From Trichormus_B sp936914905 (GTDB lineage Bacteria > Cyanobacteriota > Cyanobacteriia > Cyanobacteriales > Nostocaceae), in assembly GCF_039871975.1 (NCBI RefSeq), contig NZ_JBDPLL010000001.1: DNA of 64,000 nt; one strand, given 5' to 3'. Each line of letters starts with the position of its first letter. Within the stretch, counting starts at the first letter, position 1. The notes below the pieces were generated by a model. The model searched no databases. It was not told the DNA's origin and was given only the letters and a program-made list of their open reading frames with translations. Shown piece by piece: positions 55,401-63,963 of this stretch. Position numbers and translations under genes: made by a program.

Positions 55401-55587
55401 TTGTCAGGTTTTACAATATATAAATATGCCTCACGCAAAGACGCAACGCTAAGAGGTTTACGAAATTGCAAGGTATCATGATGAAGGCAACTATCATCAT
55501 TACTATACTATGACCTTATTCTTTTAGTGGGAAGGGAGTAGGCGATAGTGAAGCGATCCCTAGGAATCGCCTGATTTGAGTTTCTTA

Positions 55588-56292
55588 GGATAGTGGATTA
55601 AATAACCTGTAACTGTGGTTTAGGGGTGTAATTCCATTGGGGTAAGAATTCATCAAAAACAATCTTCAGATTTGATTTGAAGTCAAGAGGCACATTTCGG
55701 CCGGTTTGATAGGTTTTATAGAGAATGGTCGTCAAGAGTTTGAGTCCAGTTCGGGTGGTTGCCGTTGCCATGAGGACTTTTACAGTCTGGACACTCTCAA
55801 AAATCAGCCCCTGACACACAGGGGAGAAATATGAGGAAAGAAACGATGCCCAATGGGATTGTACTTAGAGGTGTAGGGGGGATAATGAGGGATGGGAATT
55901 TCCATGGCCAATTCATTAACTAAGGCCTGTAAGTCCTGTGTGAAGATGTAATAGGGAGAGCTANNNNNNNNNNNNNNNNNNNNNNNNNNNNNNNNNNNNN
56001 NNNNNNNNNNNNNNNNNNNNNNNNNNNNNNNNNNNNNNNNNNNNNNNNNNNNNNNNNNNNNNNTATCAGGGGCTGATTTTTGAGAGTGTCCAGACTGTAA
56101 AAGACCTCATGGCAACGGCAACCACCCGAACTGGACTCAAACTCTTGACGACTATTCTCTATAACACCTATCAAACAGGACGAAATGTGGCTGTTGACTT
56201 CAAATCAAATCTGAAGATTGTTTTTGATCAATTCTTGCCCCAATGGAATTACACCCCTAAACCAGAGTTACAGGTTATTTCATCCACTATCC
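55588..56292. mobile_element. Two ISAzo13-family ends, head to head across a scaffold gap
   Basis: On the minus strand (55588-55963) the C-terminal part of an ISAzo13 transposase runs from PIPHYPPYTSKYNPIGHRFF to VFDEFLPQWNYTPKPQLQVI, with right end GGATAGTGGATTAAAT at 55588-55603. On the plus strand (56064-56292) another C-terminal part ends VFDQFLPQWNYTPKPELQVI, with end ATTTCATCCACTATCC at 56277-56292. The left half of both lies in the gap. Two elements in opposite orientation, or one assembled wrongly, are possible. The 55.9-kb breakpoint (AGCTCTCCCTA) is the same as the right side of the 12.8-kb gap. The transposase copies here show fewer stops than the copy at 12.4 kb. Confidence 0.75.
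55964..56063. other. Assembly gap (100 N)
   Basis: A run of exactly 100 Ns between the two opposing ISAzo13 fragments; true size unknown. Confidence 0.99.
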
Positions 56293-56383
56293 TAACTCCA
56301 AAAATACCTATTTGATAACTAACCAAGTTCTCAAATATTCTGACTCCTGACTCCTGAATTCTTTCTCTCCTACACCCCTACAC

Positions 56384-57133
56384 CTAAACTTTCCCAAATC
56401 GCCTTTCCCGTTGCTGGTAAGCATATAAAGCCCGGTGAAACTCTTTTCTGTCAAAATCTGGCCATAGAGTTTCGGTAATATAAATTTCTCCATAGGCCAT
56501 TTGCCAAAGTAGAAAATTAGAAAGTCGCATTTCCCCACTGGTGCGGATGAGTAAATCTGGATCTGTTATTCCGGCTGTATATAAATGACTTTCAAACAAT
56601 TCTTCAGAAATTTCATCAGGATTTAATATACCTTGTTGTACCTTTTGAGCAATTGCTCTACAAGCTTGTAAAATCTCCTGTCTACCACCATAATTTGTGG
56701 CTACTGTAAACTTAATACTGCGATTGTCCTTAGTTTCTGCCATTGAACGAGAAATTTCTTCCTGAAGTGCTGTTGGTAAAGCTTGCAAATTACCCACAAA
56801 CTGAATCTGTACATTCTCCTCTACCATTTCCCGTAGTTCTTGACGCAAGACACGCTGGAACAGACTCATCAAAAACTCCACTTCTTCCTGTGGTCTTTTC
56901 CAGTTTTCCGTTGAAAAAGCATAGGCAGTCAGGGCTTTAATTCCCCAATCCTTACAACAGTGCAGCAAATCTTTGAGGGCATCAACTCCCCGTTTGTGAC
57001 CCATAATCCTTGGTAGACCTTGACGTTTAGCCCATCGACCATTGCCATCCATAATCACCGCAACGTGCTGGGGGAGTAATTCTCGTTTTAAATCACAGGG
57101 TAAATATTGCAGTTCAGTATGTTGTGTAGTCAT
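56384..57133 (-). CDS. uppS: Isoprenyl transferase (undecaprenyl diphosphate synthase type)
   Basis: A 249-residue cis-prenyltransferase that extends farnesyl diphosphate with isopentenyl diphosphate to make the lipid carrier for cell-wall synthesis. Motifs: VAVIMDGNGRWAKRQGLPRI (catalytic Asp, residues 24-43), GHKRGVDALKDLLHC, LTAYAFSTENWKRPQEEVEF (about 70-89), NYGGRQEI (about 148) and the C-terminal LLIRTSGEMRLSNFLLWQMA (about 194-213). The ATG overlaps the cdaA stop by four bases (ATGA), so the two are translationally coupled. Near its 3' end lies the ISAzo13 locus. Intact. Confidence 0.95.
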   Translation of the reverse strand: MTTQHTELQYLPCDLKRELLPQHVAVIMDGNGRWAKRQGLPRIMGHKRGVDALKDLLHCCKDWGIKALTAYAFSTENWKRPQEEVEFLMSLFQRVLRQELREMVEENVQIQFVGNLQALPTALQEEISRSMAETKDNRSIKFTVATNYGGRQEILQACRAIAQKVQQGILNPDEISEELFESHLYTAGITDPDLLIRTSGEMRLSNFLLWQMAYGEIYITETLWPDFDRKEFHRALYAYQQRERRFGKV

Positions 57134-58107
57134 TTTTCGGTCTTATTTTTTTGGCGAGAAGGGGTCGTATCCCTACGGGGAAGCAAGCTACGCATGGCGT
57201 GTCGAAGACTTGGTAATCTGAGTAAACCTAACACCAGTGCTAGTGTCTGACCACTAACTTGACGAATTAAACTGACAAGACCAGGAGCTACAGTATCCCT
57301 ATCTACAGTGGGAGAAAATCGAGCCTCTAAAGAATCTTTTAACTTCCTAATCGTCAGTGGTCTGTATAAAGTTCCCCTTTCCGCTAAGGAAATAGAACCC
57401 GTTTCTTCTGATACAACGACACAAATGCAATTTTCAACCCGTTCAGTAATTCCCATTGCTGCCCGATGGCGTGTACCCAACTGGCGCGAGGCTGTGCGTC
57501 CCGAAAGTGGTAAAATTATACCCGATGATACAATTCGCGAACCCCGGATCAACGTTGCCCCATCATGCAATAAAGTTTTTGGCTGAAAAATTGTTTGTAT
57601 CAGCTCCTTAGACACCTCTGCATTTAGCTTTACTCCAGGTACTGAAAAATCTCTCTCATCAATTGGCCCCGAAGTTTCCAAAATTAACAAAGCGCCAATC
57701 CGATTTTTTGACAGTTCTTTTACAGCTTCTACAATTTCATCAATCACGCTATCAGATTTGGGGACTGCCAAGCGGTTGGGTTGAAATAACAGCCGGAACT
57801 CACCTCGTCCCAGTTGTTCCAAGAAGCGGCGAAACTCTGATTGAAGTGCTACAGCCATCGCTACAGCGCAACCAATTACCAACTTTTCAAGAACGAAATT
57901 GAGCAGAGGTAGCCCTAAAGTACTGCTGAGTGCTGAGGCCAGCATTAAGAGTATAAATCCCCTTACCATCCACAGCGTTCGGCGTTCGCTAATAATCACC
58001 AGGATCATGTATGTCAGCGCCAGCACCAACACAATATCCAGAGTCCCAAATAGCAAGGACTGTGACCATCCCAGGTTTATCAGCCATTGCTTCCACCAAT
58101 CTCTCAT
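57130..58107 (-). CDS. cdaA: Diadenylate cyclase (CdaA/DacA family)
   Basis: A 325-residue membrane enzyme making cyclic di-AMP from two ATP. Three N-terminal transmembrane helices lie in residues 20-90 (LVLALTYMILVIISERRTLW, LPLLNFVLEKLVIGCAVAMA). The DAC domain covers about 110-240, with the ATP-binding signatures LLHDGATLIRGSRIVSSG (DGA) and QLGTRHRAAMGITERVE (RHR). It continues with VVVSEETGSISLAERGTL. The C-terminal 70 residues form a hydrophobic segment and basic tail. In many bacteria cdaA is linked to cell-wall genes; here it overlaps uppS by four bases, which suggests coupling of the second messenger with envelope synthesis. Confidence 0.93.
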   Translation of the reverse strand: MRDWWKQWLINLGWSQSLLFGTLDIVLVLALTYMILVIISERRTLWMVRGFILLMLASALSSTLGLPLLNFVLEKLVIGCAVAMAVALQSEFRRFLEQLGRGEFRLLFQPNRLAVPKSDSVIDEIVEAVKELSKNRIGALLILETSGPIDERDFSVPGVKLNAEVSKELIQTIFQPKTLLHDGATLIRGSRIVSSGIILPLSGRTASRQLGTRHRAAMGITERVENCICVVVSEETGSISLAERGTLYRPLTIRKLKDSLEARFSPTVDRDTVAPGLVSLIRQVSGQTLALVLGLLRLPSLRHAMRSLLPRRDTTPSRQKNKTEK

Positions 58108-58138
58108 GACATCTGGATTACAAACTTTGTCAGTGGTT

Positions 58139-58196
58139 AGTGGTCAGTGGTCAGTGGTGAGAGTCTAAAACAACTGACCACTGACCACTGACCACT
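58139..58196. repeat. Heptamer-based inverted repeat between lysA and cdaA
   Basis: AGTGGTCAGTGGTCAGTGGT (58139-58158) is the reverse complement of 58177-58196. Both arms are three tandem TCAGTGG-type heptamers. It can form a 20-bp stem with an 18-base loop and may terminate lysA transcription. Confidence 0.85.
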
Positions 58197-58198
58197 GA

Positions 58199-59590
58199 CT
58201 ATTTCAGTCTTTCTGGTAGGCAATCTTGTCGAATTATGTCTTGATAATTTTCGCGAAGCAAAATTAAATTTGCTTCGCCATTCGCCACTAAAACAGCTGC
58301 TGGTCGGGGCAAGCGGTTGTAGTTAGATGCCATACTGTAATTGTAGGCACCAGTTCCCATAACGACGAGAATATCACCTGGTTCAGTTTTAGGCAGTTGG
58401 GCATTTTTGATCAGAATATCTCCTGATTCGCAATGTTTACCAGCCAATGTGACTGTTTCTGTTAAAGCAGCAGACATTTTATTAGCAACCACTGACCGAT
58501 AAACTGATTGGTAGGTGATGGGGCGAGGATTATCAGACATTCCTCCATCAATTGTCACATAAGTACGAAGATCAGGAATAACTTTAGCTGAACCAATACT
58601 GTAGGCGGTAACGCAAGCTGTGGCAATCAGCGATCGCCCTGGTTCACAGAGTAATTTAGGTAAGGGTAAATTTTCAGCAGTACAAGCTTGTTGAACTACT
58701 TCACAAATTGCCTTTGACCATTCTTCAATGCTTGGGGGATCATCTGATTCTGTGTACTTAATCCCTAAACCACCACCTACATTTAACTCTGTCAGTTCCA
58801 AATTATATTTGGCCGCGTCCCGCAACCACTGTACCATCACAGTAGCCAAATCTCGATGGGGTTGACGTTCAAAAATTTGTGAACCTATGTGAGCGTGTAA
58901 CCCTACACAGTTTAAACTTGGTTGTTTACTAACAAAGGCAAATACCTCATCTAAATCATTGGGATCAAAACCAAATTTACTGTCTAAATGTCCGGTGCGG
59001 ATATATTCGTGGGTATGACATTCAATCCCTGGAGTTAACCGCAACATAATGCGAACTGGGGAAGAGTTTGTTGCCAATTCTACCAACATTTTCAATTCGT
59101 ACCAGTTATCCGCAACAATGGTACAACCTGACTCAATAGCTAAAACTAGCTCATCACGAGATTTATTATTCCCATGTAGGTAGATTTTATCTGGAGTCAC
59201 ACCCGCATTGAGCGCAGTGTATAGTTCACCACCAGATACCACATCAATTCCCAAGCCTTCCGAGGCAACAATGGCACAAATAGCTAAACAATTCCATGCT
59301 TTAGAAGCGTACAATACTTGAGATTCGTCTTTGTAGTATTCTTTGAAAGAATTATGGTATTGCCTACAGGCTGTCCGTAGAGTTTCTTCATCTAAAATAT
59401 ATAAAGGTGAACCAAACTGCTCAACCAGCGTTGTGACATCACACCCACCGATTTCTAGGGAGTCATGACGATTCACTCTAGCACTCAAGGGTAAGAGTTC
59501 TTGATTAGGTGAAAGAGTTGTGTTGTTGAGCTTTTGAGGTAAATATTGACTGCCAGAAGCTTGAATCCCGAGCGGGTGAGTCGATACCAT
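58199..59590 (-). CDS. lysA: Diaminopimelate decarboxylase
   Basis: This 463-residue PLP enzyme converts meso-diaminopimelate to lysine. The N-terminal extension of about 45 residues precedes the barrel. PLP-binding Lys is in VLYASKAWNCLAI (about residue 97). GLGIDVVSGGELYTALNAGV, LHGNNKSRDELVLAI and HAHIGSQI are family motifs. NVGGGLGIKY and LLCEPGRSLIATACVTAYSI bind the phosphate. The second active-site residue from the partner subunit is in AGKHCESGDIL (about 390). Start ATG 59590. Divergent from the acetyltransferase. Intact. Confidence 0.95.
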   Translation of the reverse strand: MVSTHPLGIQASGSQYLPQKLNNTTLSPNQELLPLSARVNRHDSLEIGGCDVTTLVEQFGSPLYILDEETLRTACRQYHNSFKEYYKDESQVLYASKAWNCLAICAIVASEGLGIDVVSGGELYTALNAGVTPDKIYLHGNNKSRDELVLAIESGCTIVADNWYELKMLVELATNSSPVRIMLRLTPGIECHTHEYIRTGHLDSKFGFDPNDLDEVFAFVSKQPSLNCVGLHAHIGSQIFERQPHRDLATVMVQWLRDAAKYNLELTELNVGGGLGIKYTESDDPPSIEEWSKAICEVVQQACTAENLPLPKLLCEPGRSLIATACVTAYSIGSAKVIPDLRTYVTIDGGMSDNPRPITYQSVYRSVVANKMSAALTETVTLAGKHCESGDILIKNAQLPKTEPGDILVVMGTGAYNYSMASNYNRLPRPAAVLVANGEANLILLRENYQDIIRQDCLPERLK

Positions 59591-59835
59591 ATCTAATTAA
59601 GAGTTGTCCTTGTTAAGATTACCGGCGTGAGTTATTATCTCGATTCCCAGTTTACAGGAAGGCTGGTAATCGGAAATGGGTAATTGCAGATTGGTAATAG
59701 GAGGCAAGAGGCAGAAGCCATGATTCTGAGGAGTTTTCCTGCACTTCTGTTCCCCATTTCCCATAGACCATCTTCTTACCTATTCCCTGTCATCTGTTAC
59801 CTGTCACCTCTCACCTATTCCCTGTTTCTTTAATC

Positions 59836-60387
59836 GTGAAATTTTTAGATTTAAAAATTCAATCCTTGACACCAGAGCATTTGGGTGAATTGCTGGAGCT
59901 TGATAAAGCTTGTTTTGATGGCTTGTGGACAATGGATGGCTACCGACGTGAGTTGGAAAGCCCTAATAGTCATTTTCTAGGTTTATTTTCCCCGTTTTCT
60001 AGTTCTGCGTTGTTGGGAATGGGCTGTATTTGGTCAATTTTAGAGGAAGCACATATTACGATTTTGGCAGTTCATCCTCAATATCACCGTCAAGGTTTGG
60101 GACAGGCTTTATTGTATTCTTTACTCAAGACAGCCAGCGATCGCGGTTTGGAGAGAGCTACTCTTGAAGTCCGAGCTTCCAACAACGGGGCTATCTCGTT
60201 ATATGAAAAATTTGGCTTTAAAACCGCTGGCAGAAGACCGCGTTACTACAAAGATAATGAAGAAGACGCGCTGATTCTTTGGGTTTCTGATTTACAACAG
60301 CCAAAGTTTTTCAAAATTCTGGACGATTGGCATACCATAGTGAACGATCGCCTCAGTCAATCTTGTTGGTCACTGAATGGGGAATAG
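59836..60387 (+). CDS. rimI: Ribosomal-protein-alanine N-acetyltransferase (RimI type, GNAT)
   Basis: A 183-residue GNAT enzyme. The start IQSLTPEHLGELLELDKACF matches RimI (acid in the first helix). The acetyl-CoA binding motif is HPQYHRQGLGQALLYSLLKT (R-Q-G-L-G; about residues 90-109). ATLEVRASNNGAISLYEKFG and FKTAGRRPRYYKDNEEDALI complete the fold. RimI acetylates the N-terminal Ala of ribosomal protein bS18. A C-terminal extension of about 25 residues is unusual. The GTG at 59836 is the start. Substrate assignment is by similarity. Confidence 0.87.
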   Translation: MKFLDLKIQSLTPEHLGELLELDKACFDGLWTMDGYRRELESPNSHFLGLFSPFSSSALLGMGCIWSILEEAHITILAVHPQYHRQGLGQALLYSLLKTASDRGLERATLEVRASNNGAISLYEKFGFKTAGRRPRYYKDNEEDALILWVSDLQQPKFFKILDDWHTIVNDRLSQSCWSLNGE

Positions 60388-60923
60388 GTGACAGGGAATA
60401 GTCGTCTCCCAAAAATGACGGGTGAAGTTGCTGAGGTAGGGGAAGAATGGAAATTTTTTCCTGCCATTACCCGTCAAAATGTCTTTGACAGACTAATAGG
60501 TAGAAATTTGGAATTTTGAATTGTATGTTGATTTCTCCCCTTAATAACAAAGAAATGCAATTTTCATACTACTTAATTTCAATCAGGATTTTCAACTATA
60601 TTTATACCTATCATAATCTAACCTTATTAAAGTATGCTATTTATTGATAAAAAGCTAAGCTATATGATATTGATTTCTGATTAGCATTAAATGAACAAAA
60701 TCTCAACATAAAGGCTTTATCTGTTTGTTATTAGTCCCAAAAAGCCTGGTAAATTCAACCTCTTCAGTACACAAGCTACACAACAAGTAATAGCAAGTTA
60801 GCAATTAACTCATCACCATTTGTAATGGCAGTTGGAGGTCAAAAATTTGTATAGAGACATCCAAACTTTTAGCCTGTGCTAAAATCAGCGTACCGGCACG
60901 ACGCAGGTGATGGGAAGGATGCC
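60388..60923. promoter_or_regulatory. Leader and promoter region of clpC
   Basis: About 535 bases. The first 90 contain heptamer-like repeats (AGGTGACAGGGAATAG). From about 60540 it is AT-rich with likely promoter DNA. A weakly protein-like extension just before the start (frame from 60876) is not supported, as GGGAAGGA precedes the ATG at 60924. Long leaders are known for clpC in cyanobacteria. Confidence 0.45.
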
Positions 60924-63398
60924 ATGTTTGAACGCTTCACAGAAAAAGCCATTAAGGTAATCATGCTGGCCCAAGAAGAGGCCCGCCGTTTAGGTCACAA
61001 CTTTGTTGGAACCGAGCAGATCCTCTTGGGTCTCATAGGGGAAGGTACAGGAGTGGCCGCCAAGGTGCTGAAATCAATGGGCGTTAATCTTAAAGATGCC
61101 CGCATTGAAGTTGAAAAAATCATAGGTCGGGGTTCAGGCTTTGTAGCCGTGGAAATTCCGTTTACGCCACGGGCAAAGCGAGTTCTAGAACTATCCTTGG
61201 AAGAAGCACGCCAACTGGGGCATAACTACATAGGCACCGAGCATCTGCTGTTGGGCCTCATCCGCGAAGGGGAAGGTGTAGCAGCCAGGGTGTTAGAAAA
61301 CCTCGGTGTGGATTTATCTAAGGTGAGAACCCAGGTAATCCGTATGTTGGGAGAAACAGCCGAAGTTTCACCAGGGGGAGGTTCATCTGGTCGCACAAAA
61401 ACCCCGACTTTGGATGAATTTGGTTCGAACCTGACCCAAATGGCCACAGATAATAAACTTGATCCTGTGGTGGGACGTGCTAAAGAAATTGAGCGCGTGA
61501 TTCAAATTTTGGGTCGCCGGACTAAGAATAATCCAGTGCTAATTGGTGAACCAGGGGTAGGTAAAACGGCTATTGCTGAAGGTCTAGCGAGCCGGATAGC
61601 TAACAAAGATGTCCCCGACATTCTCGAAGATAAGCGTGTTGTCACTCTTGATATTGGCTTGCTGGTAGCAGGAACGAAATACCGGGGTGAATTTGAAGAA
61701 CGCCTAAAAAAAATCATGGATGAAATCCGTTCTGCGGGTAATGTCATCCTTGTTATTGACGAGGTTCACACTTTAATCGGTGCAGGTGCGGCTGAAGGGG
61801 CGATTGATGCAGCGAATATCCTCAAGCCAGCTTTGGCCCGGGGTGAGTTGCAGTGTATCGGTGCGACCACTTTAGATGAGTATCGTAAACACATTGAACG
61901 GGATGCAGCTTTGGAAAGACGCTTCCAGCCTGTGATGGTAGGTGAGCCTTCTGTTGATGAAACAATTGAAATTTTATATGGTTTGCGCGATCGCTACGAG
62001 CAACACCACAAGTTAAAAATCTCCGATGAAGCTTTAGTCGCGGCGGCGAAGTTGTCTGATCGATATATTAGCGATCGCTACCTCCCAGATAAAGCCATCG
62101 ACTTGGTTGATGAAGCAGGCTCACGGGTGCGCTTGATTAACTCCCAGCTACCCCCAGCAGCTAAAGAGTTAGACAAGGAATTGCGGCAAATCTTAAAAGA
62201 AAAAGATGATGCTGTCCGTTCTCAGGACTTTGACCGAGCCGGAGAACTGCGAGACAGAGAAATGGAAATTAAAGCGGAAATACGCACCATTGCTCAAACC
62301 AAAACCAACGCGGCCGGTGGTGACGGTGTTGAACCTGTAGTCACAGAAGAAGACATCGCTCACATTGTTGCTTCTTGGACAGGTGTACCAGTGAACAAAC
62401 TCACTGAATCTGAATCCGAGAAGTTGCTACACATGGAAGACACCTTACATCAGCGCCTCATCGGTCAAGATGATGCTGTGAAGGCTGTTTCCCGCGCTAT
62501 TCGTCGCGCTCGTGTTGGTTTGAAGAATCCTAATCGGCCAATTGCCAGTTTTGTCTTCTCTGGTCCAACTGGGGTCGGTAAAACTGAGTTGGCCAAATCC
62601 TTGGCTTCTTACTTCTTCGGTTCTGAAGAAGCAATGATTCGCTTGGATATGTCCGAGTACATGGAACGTCACACCGTTAGTAAACTGATTGGTTCACCTC
62701 CAGGTTACGTTGGTTACAACGAAGGTGGTCAGTTAACAGAAGCTGTACGCCGTCGTCCTTACACCGTGGTGCTGTTTGACGAAATCGAAAAAGCACACCC
62801 CGACGTGTTCAATATGCTGCTGCAAATTTTGGAAGATGGTCGTTTAACTGACGCGAAGGGTCGCACGGTGGACTTTAAGAACACCTTGCTGATTTTGACT
62901 TCCAACATTGGTTCTAAGGTAATTGAAAAAGGCGGTAGCGGTATTGGTTTCGAGTTTGCTGAGGATGCGACCGAATCTCAATACAACCGGATTCGTTCTT
63001 TGGTGAACGAGGAACTGAAGCAATACTTCCGTCCTGAGTTCTTGAACCGTTTGGATGAAATTATTGTTTTCCGTCAGTTGAACAAGGCTGAAGTTACCCA
63101 AATCGCCGAAATCATGCTGAAGGAAGTGTTCGGTCGGTTGACAGAAAAAGGCATTACTTTAGAAGTGAGCGATCGCTTCAAAGACCGCCTAATTCAAGAG
63201 GGTTACAGTCCCAGCTACGGTGCAAGGCCATTACGTCGGGCAATTATGCGCTTGTTAGAAGATAGTTTGGCGGAAGAAATTCTGTCTGGACGCATCAAAG
63301 ATGGTGATACTGCTCTTGTTGATGTTGATGAAAATGGCATTGTTCAAGTTAGTTCTCAAGGGCGTCGGGAGTTGTTACCCCAGGGTGTTGAGTCATAG
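60924..63398 (+). CDS. clpC: ATP-dependent Clp protease ATP-binding subunit ClpC
   Basis: An 824-residue HSP100 unfoldase. Two N-terminal Clp repeats: MFERFTEKAIKVIMLAQEEA and LELSLEEARQLGHNYIGTEH (residues 1-145). The first AAA+ module has Walker A GEPGVGKTAIAEGLA (about 205) and Walker B VILVIDEVHTLIGAGAAEG. A UVR/middle region follows (DFDRAGELRDREMEIKAEI, about 430-450). The second AAA+ module has GPTGVGKTELAKSLA (about 545) and DMSEYMERHTVSKLIGSPPG. It ends with the ClpC C-terminal domain (VQVSSQGRRELLPQGVES). It feeds substrates to ClpP. Start ATG 60924 with a strong GGGAAGGA site. A rho-independent terminator follows. Confidence 0.96.
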   Translation: MFERFTEKAIKVIMLAQEEARRLGHNFVGTEQILLGLIGEGTGVAAKVLKSMGVNLKDARIEVEKIIGRGSGFVAVEIPFTPRAKRVLELSLEEARQLGHNYIGTEHLLLGLIREGEGVAARVLENLGVDLSKVRTQVIRMLGETAEVSPGGGSSGRTKTPTLDEFGSNLTQMATDNKLDPVVGRAKEIERVIQILGRRTKNNPVLIGEPGVGKTAIAEGLASRIANKDVPDILEDKRVVTLDIGLLVAGTKYRGEFEERLKKIMDEIRSAGNVILVIDEVHTLIGAGAAEGAIDAANILKPALARGELQCIGATTLDEYRKHIERDAALERRFQPVMVGEPSVDETIEILYGLRDRYEQHHKLKISDEALVAAAKLSDRYISDRYLPDKAIDLVDEAGSRVRLINSQLPPAAKELDKELRQILKEKDDAVRSQDFDRAGELRDREMEIKAEIRTIAQTKTNAAGGDGVEPVVTEEDIAHIVASWTGVPVNKLTESESEKLLHMEDTLHQRLIGQDDAVKAVSRAIRRARVGLKNPNRPIASFVFSGPTGVGKTELAKSLASYFFGSEEAMIRLDMSEYMERHTVSKLIGSPPGYVGYNEGGQLTEAVRRRPYTVVLFDEIEKAHPDVFNMLLQILEDGRLTDAKGRTVDFKNTLLILTSNIGSKVIEKGGSGIGFEFAEDATESQYNRIRSLVNEELKQYFRPEFLNRLDEIIVFRQLNKAEVTQIAEIMLKEVFGRLTEKGITLEVSDRFKDRLIQEGYSPSYGARPLRRAIMRLLEDSLAEEILSGRIKDGDTALVDVDENGIVQVSSQGRRELLPQGVES

Positions 63399-63424
63399 TT
63401 AGGTTTTTTAAATTGTTAATTAAG

Positions 63425-63457
63425 CGGTGGAGGATGTAGGTTCTCTGCCGTTTTTTT
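63425..63457 (+). terminator. Rho-independent terminator of clpC
   Basis: Arms CGGTGGAG (63425-63432) and CTCTGCCG (63443-63450), eight pairs including two G-U, loop of ten, then seven T. It lies 26 bases after the clpC stop. Confidence 0.75.
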
Positions 63458-63547
63458 GTTTCGCGCAAAGATGCTAATAAGCAAAGGCGCAAAGAATAGA
63501 AAGAGTGATATATTTGTCGTGATGAGTGGTATTGAGGAGTACAGGTC

Positions 63548-63709
63548 ATTCCTAGATCGGAGCAAAAAACGCAGTTATTTATTCTGTGTTGTTGGTTAAC
63601 TAAACTATATTTACCCATAAACCTGGTTCGAGTTGATAAACCTACAGGTAATGTGTTTATCCTAGCAGGTGAAGAGAATATGATAGAAATATATCCCAAT
63701 TGTAAATGA
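63548..63709 (+). CDS. DUF6888 family small protein (ATT start or start-codon loss)
   Basis: The open frame has a GAGGAG ribosome site at 63534-63539 but no ATG, GTG or TTG. The codon nine bases on is ATT (63548), giving PRSEQKTQLFILCCWLTKLY, then LPINLVRVDKPTGNVFILAG and EENMIEIYPNCK to TGA at 63707. The pattern NLYxPINLxRxDxxTGNVFILAGxEE is the DUF6888 signature. Either a rare ATT start is used or the ATG was recently lost. It directly precedes the DUF6887 gene by 11 bases, the normal pair order. Function unknown; pairs of this kind look toxin-antitoxin-like in size and arrangement, which is unproven. Confidence 0.55.
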   Translation: MPRSEQKTQLFILCCWLTKLYLPINLVRVDKPTGNVFILAGEENMIEIYPNCK

Positions 63710-63720
63710 AGGTATGTGAT

Positions 63721-63963
63721 ATGAGTCAGCCTAACTTCCAACGTATGAGTAGAAAAGAATTACGTGCTTATGTTTTATCTCATCGAGATTATCAAGAGGC
63801 ATTCTACATAAATGTAGATAAGTTGAATAATGTAGATAAGTTAAATGCTGAGGCAAATTGGGTAGAAATGCCCCCATGAGAATATGTTGATGATTTGATG
63901 AATTATCCTGAGTTTTTGCAGCGTCTTAGTAATGGCAAAAGTTTACTTGAACACGAAGAATAG
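63721..63963 (+). pseudogene. DUF6887 family small protein with one in-frame TGA
   Basis: The ATG at 63721 gives MSQPNFQRMSRKELRAYVLS, HRDYQEAFYINVDKL and, after a short in-frame duplication (NVDKLNNVDKLN), AEANWVEMPP. TGA at 63877-63879 then replaces the Arg or Leu codon of the family (PP-x-E). The same frame continues EYVDDLMNYPEFLQRLSNGK to TAG at 63963. The first half matches DUF6887 (M-S-x-K-E-L-R-A-Y-V-L-x-H-R). One nonsense mutation only, so loss is recent, or the shortened 52-residue product is made. Confidence 0.65.

Noticed and set aside
63349..63741. 130-codon minus-strand frame after clpC
   Set aside because: It overlaps the clpC end, the terminator and the DUF6888 gene, all better supported; residues show no family pattern.
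63877..63879. TGA read as selenocysteine, and TAG at 17964 as pyrrolysine
   Set aside because: No selenocysteine-insertion-like hairpin or relevant catalytic context is visible, and many neighbouring genes carry ordinary nonsense mutations.
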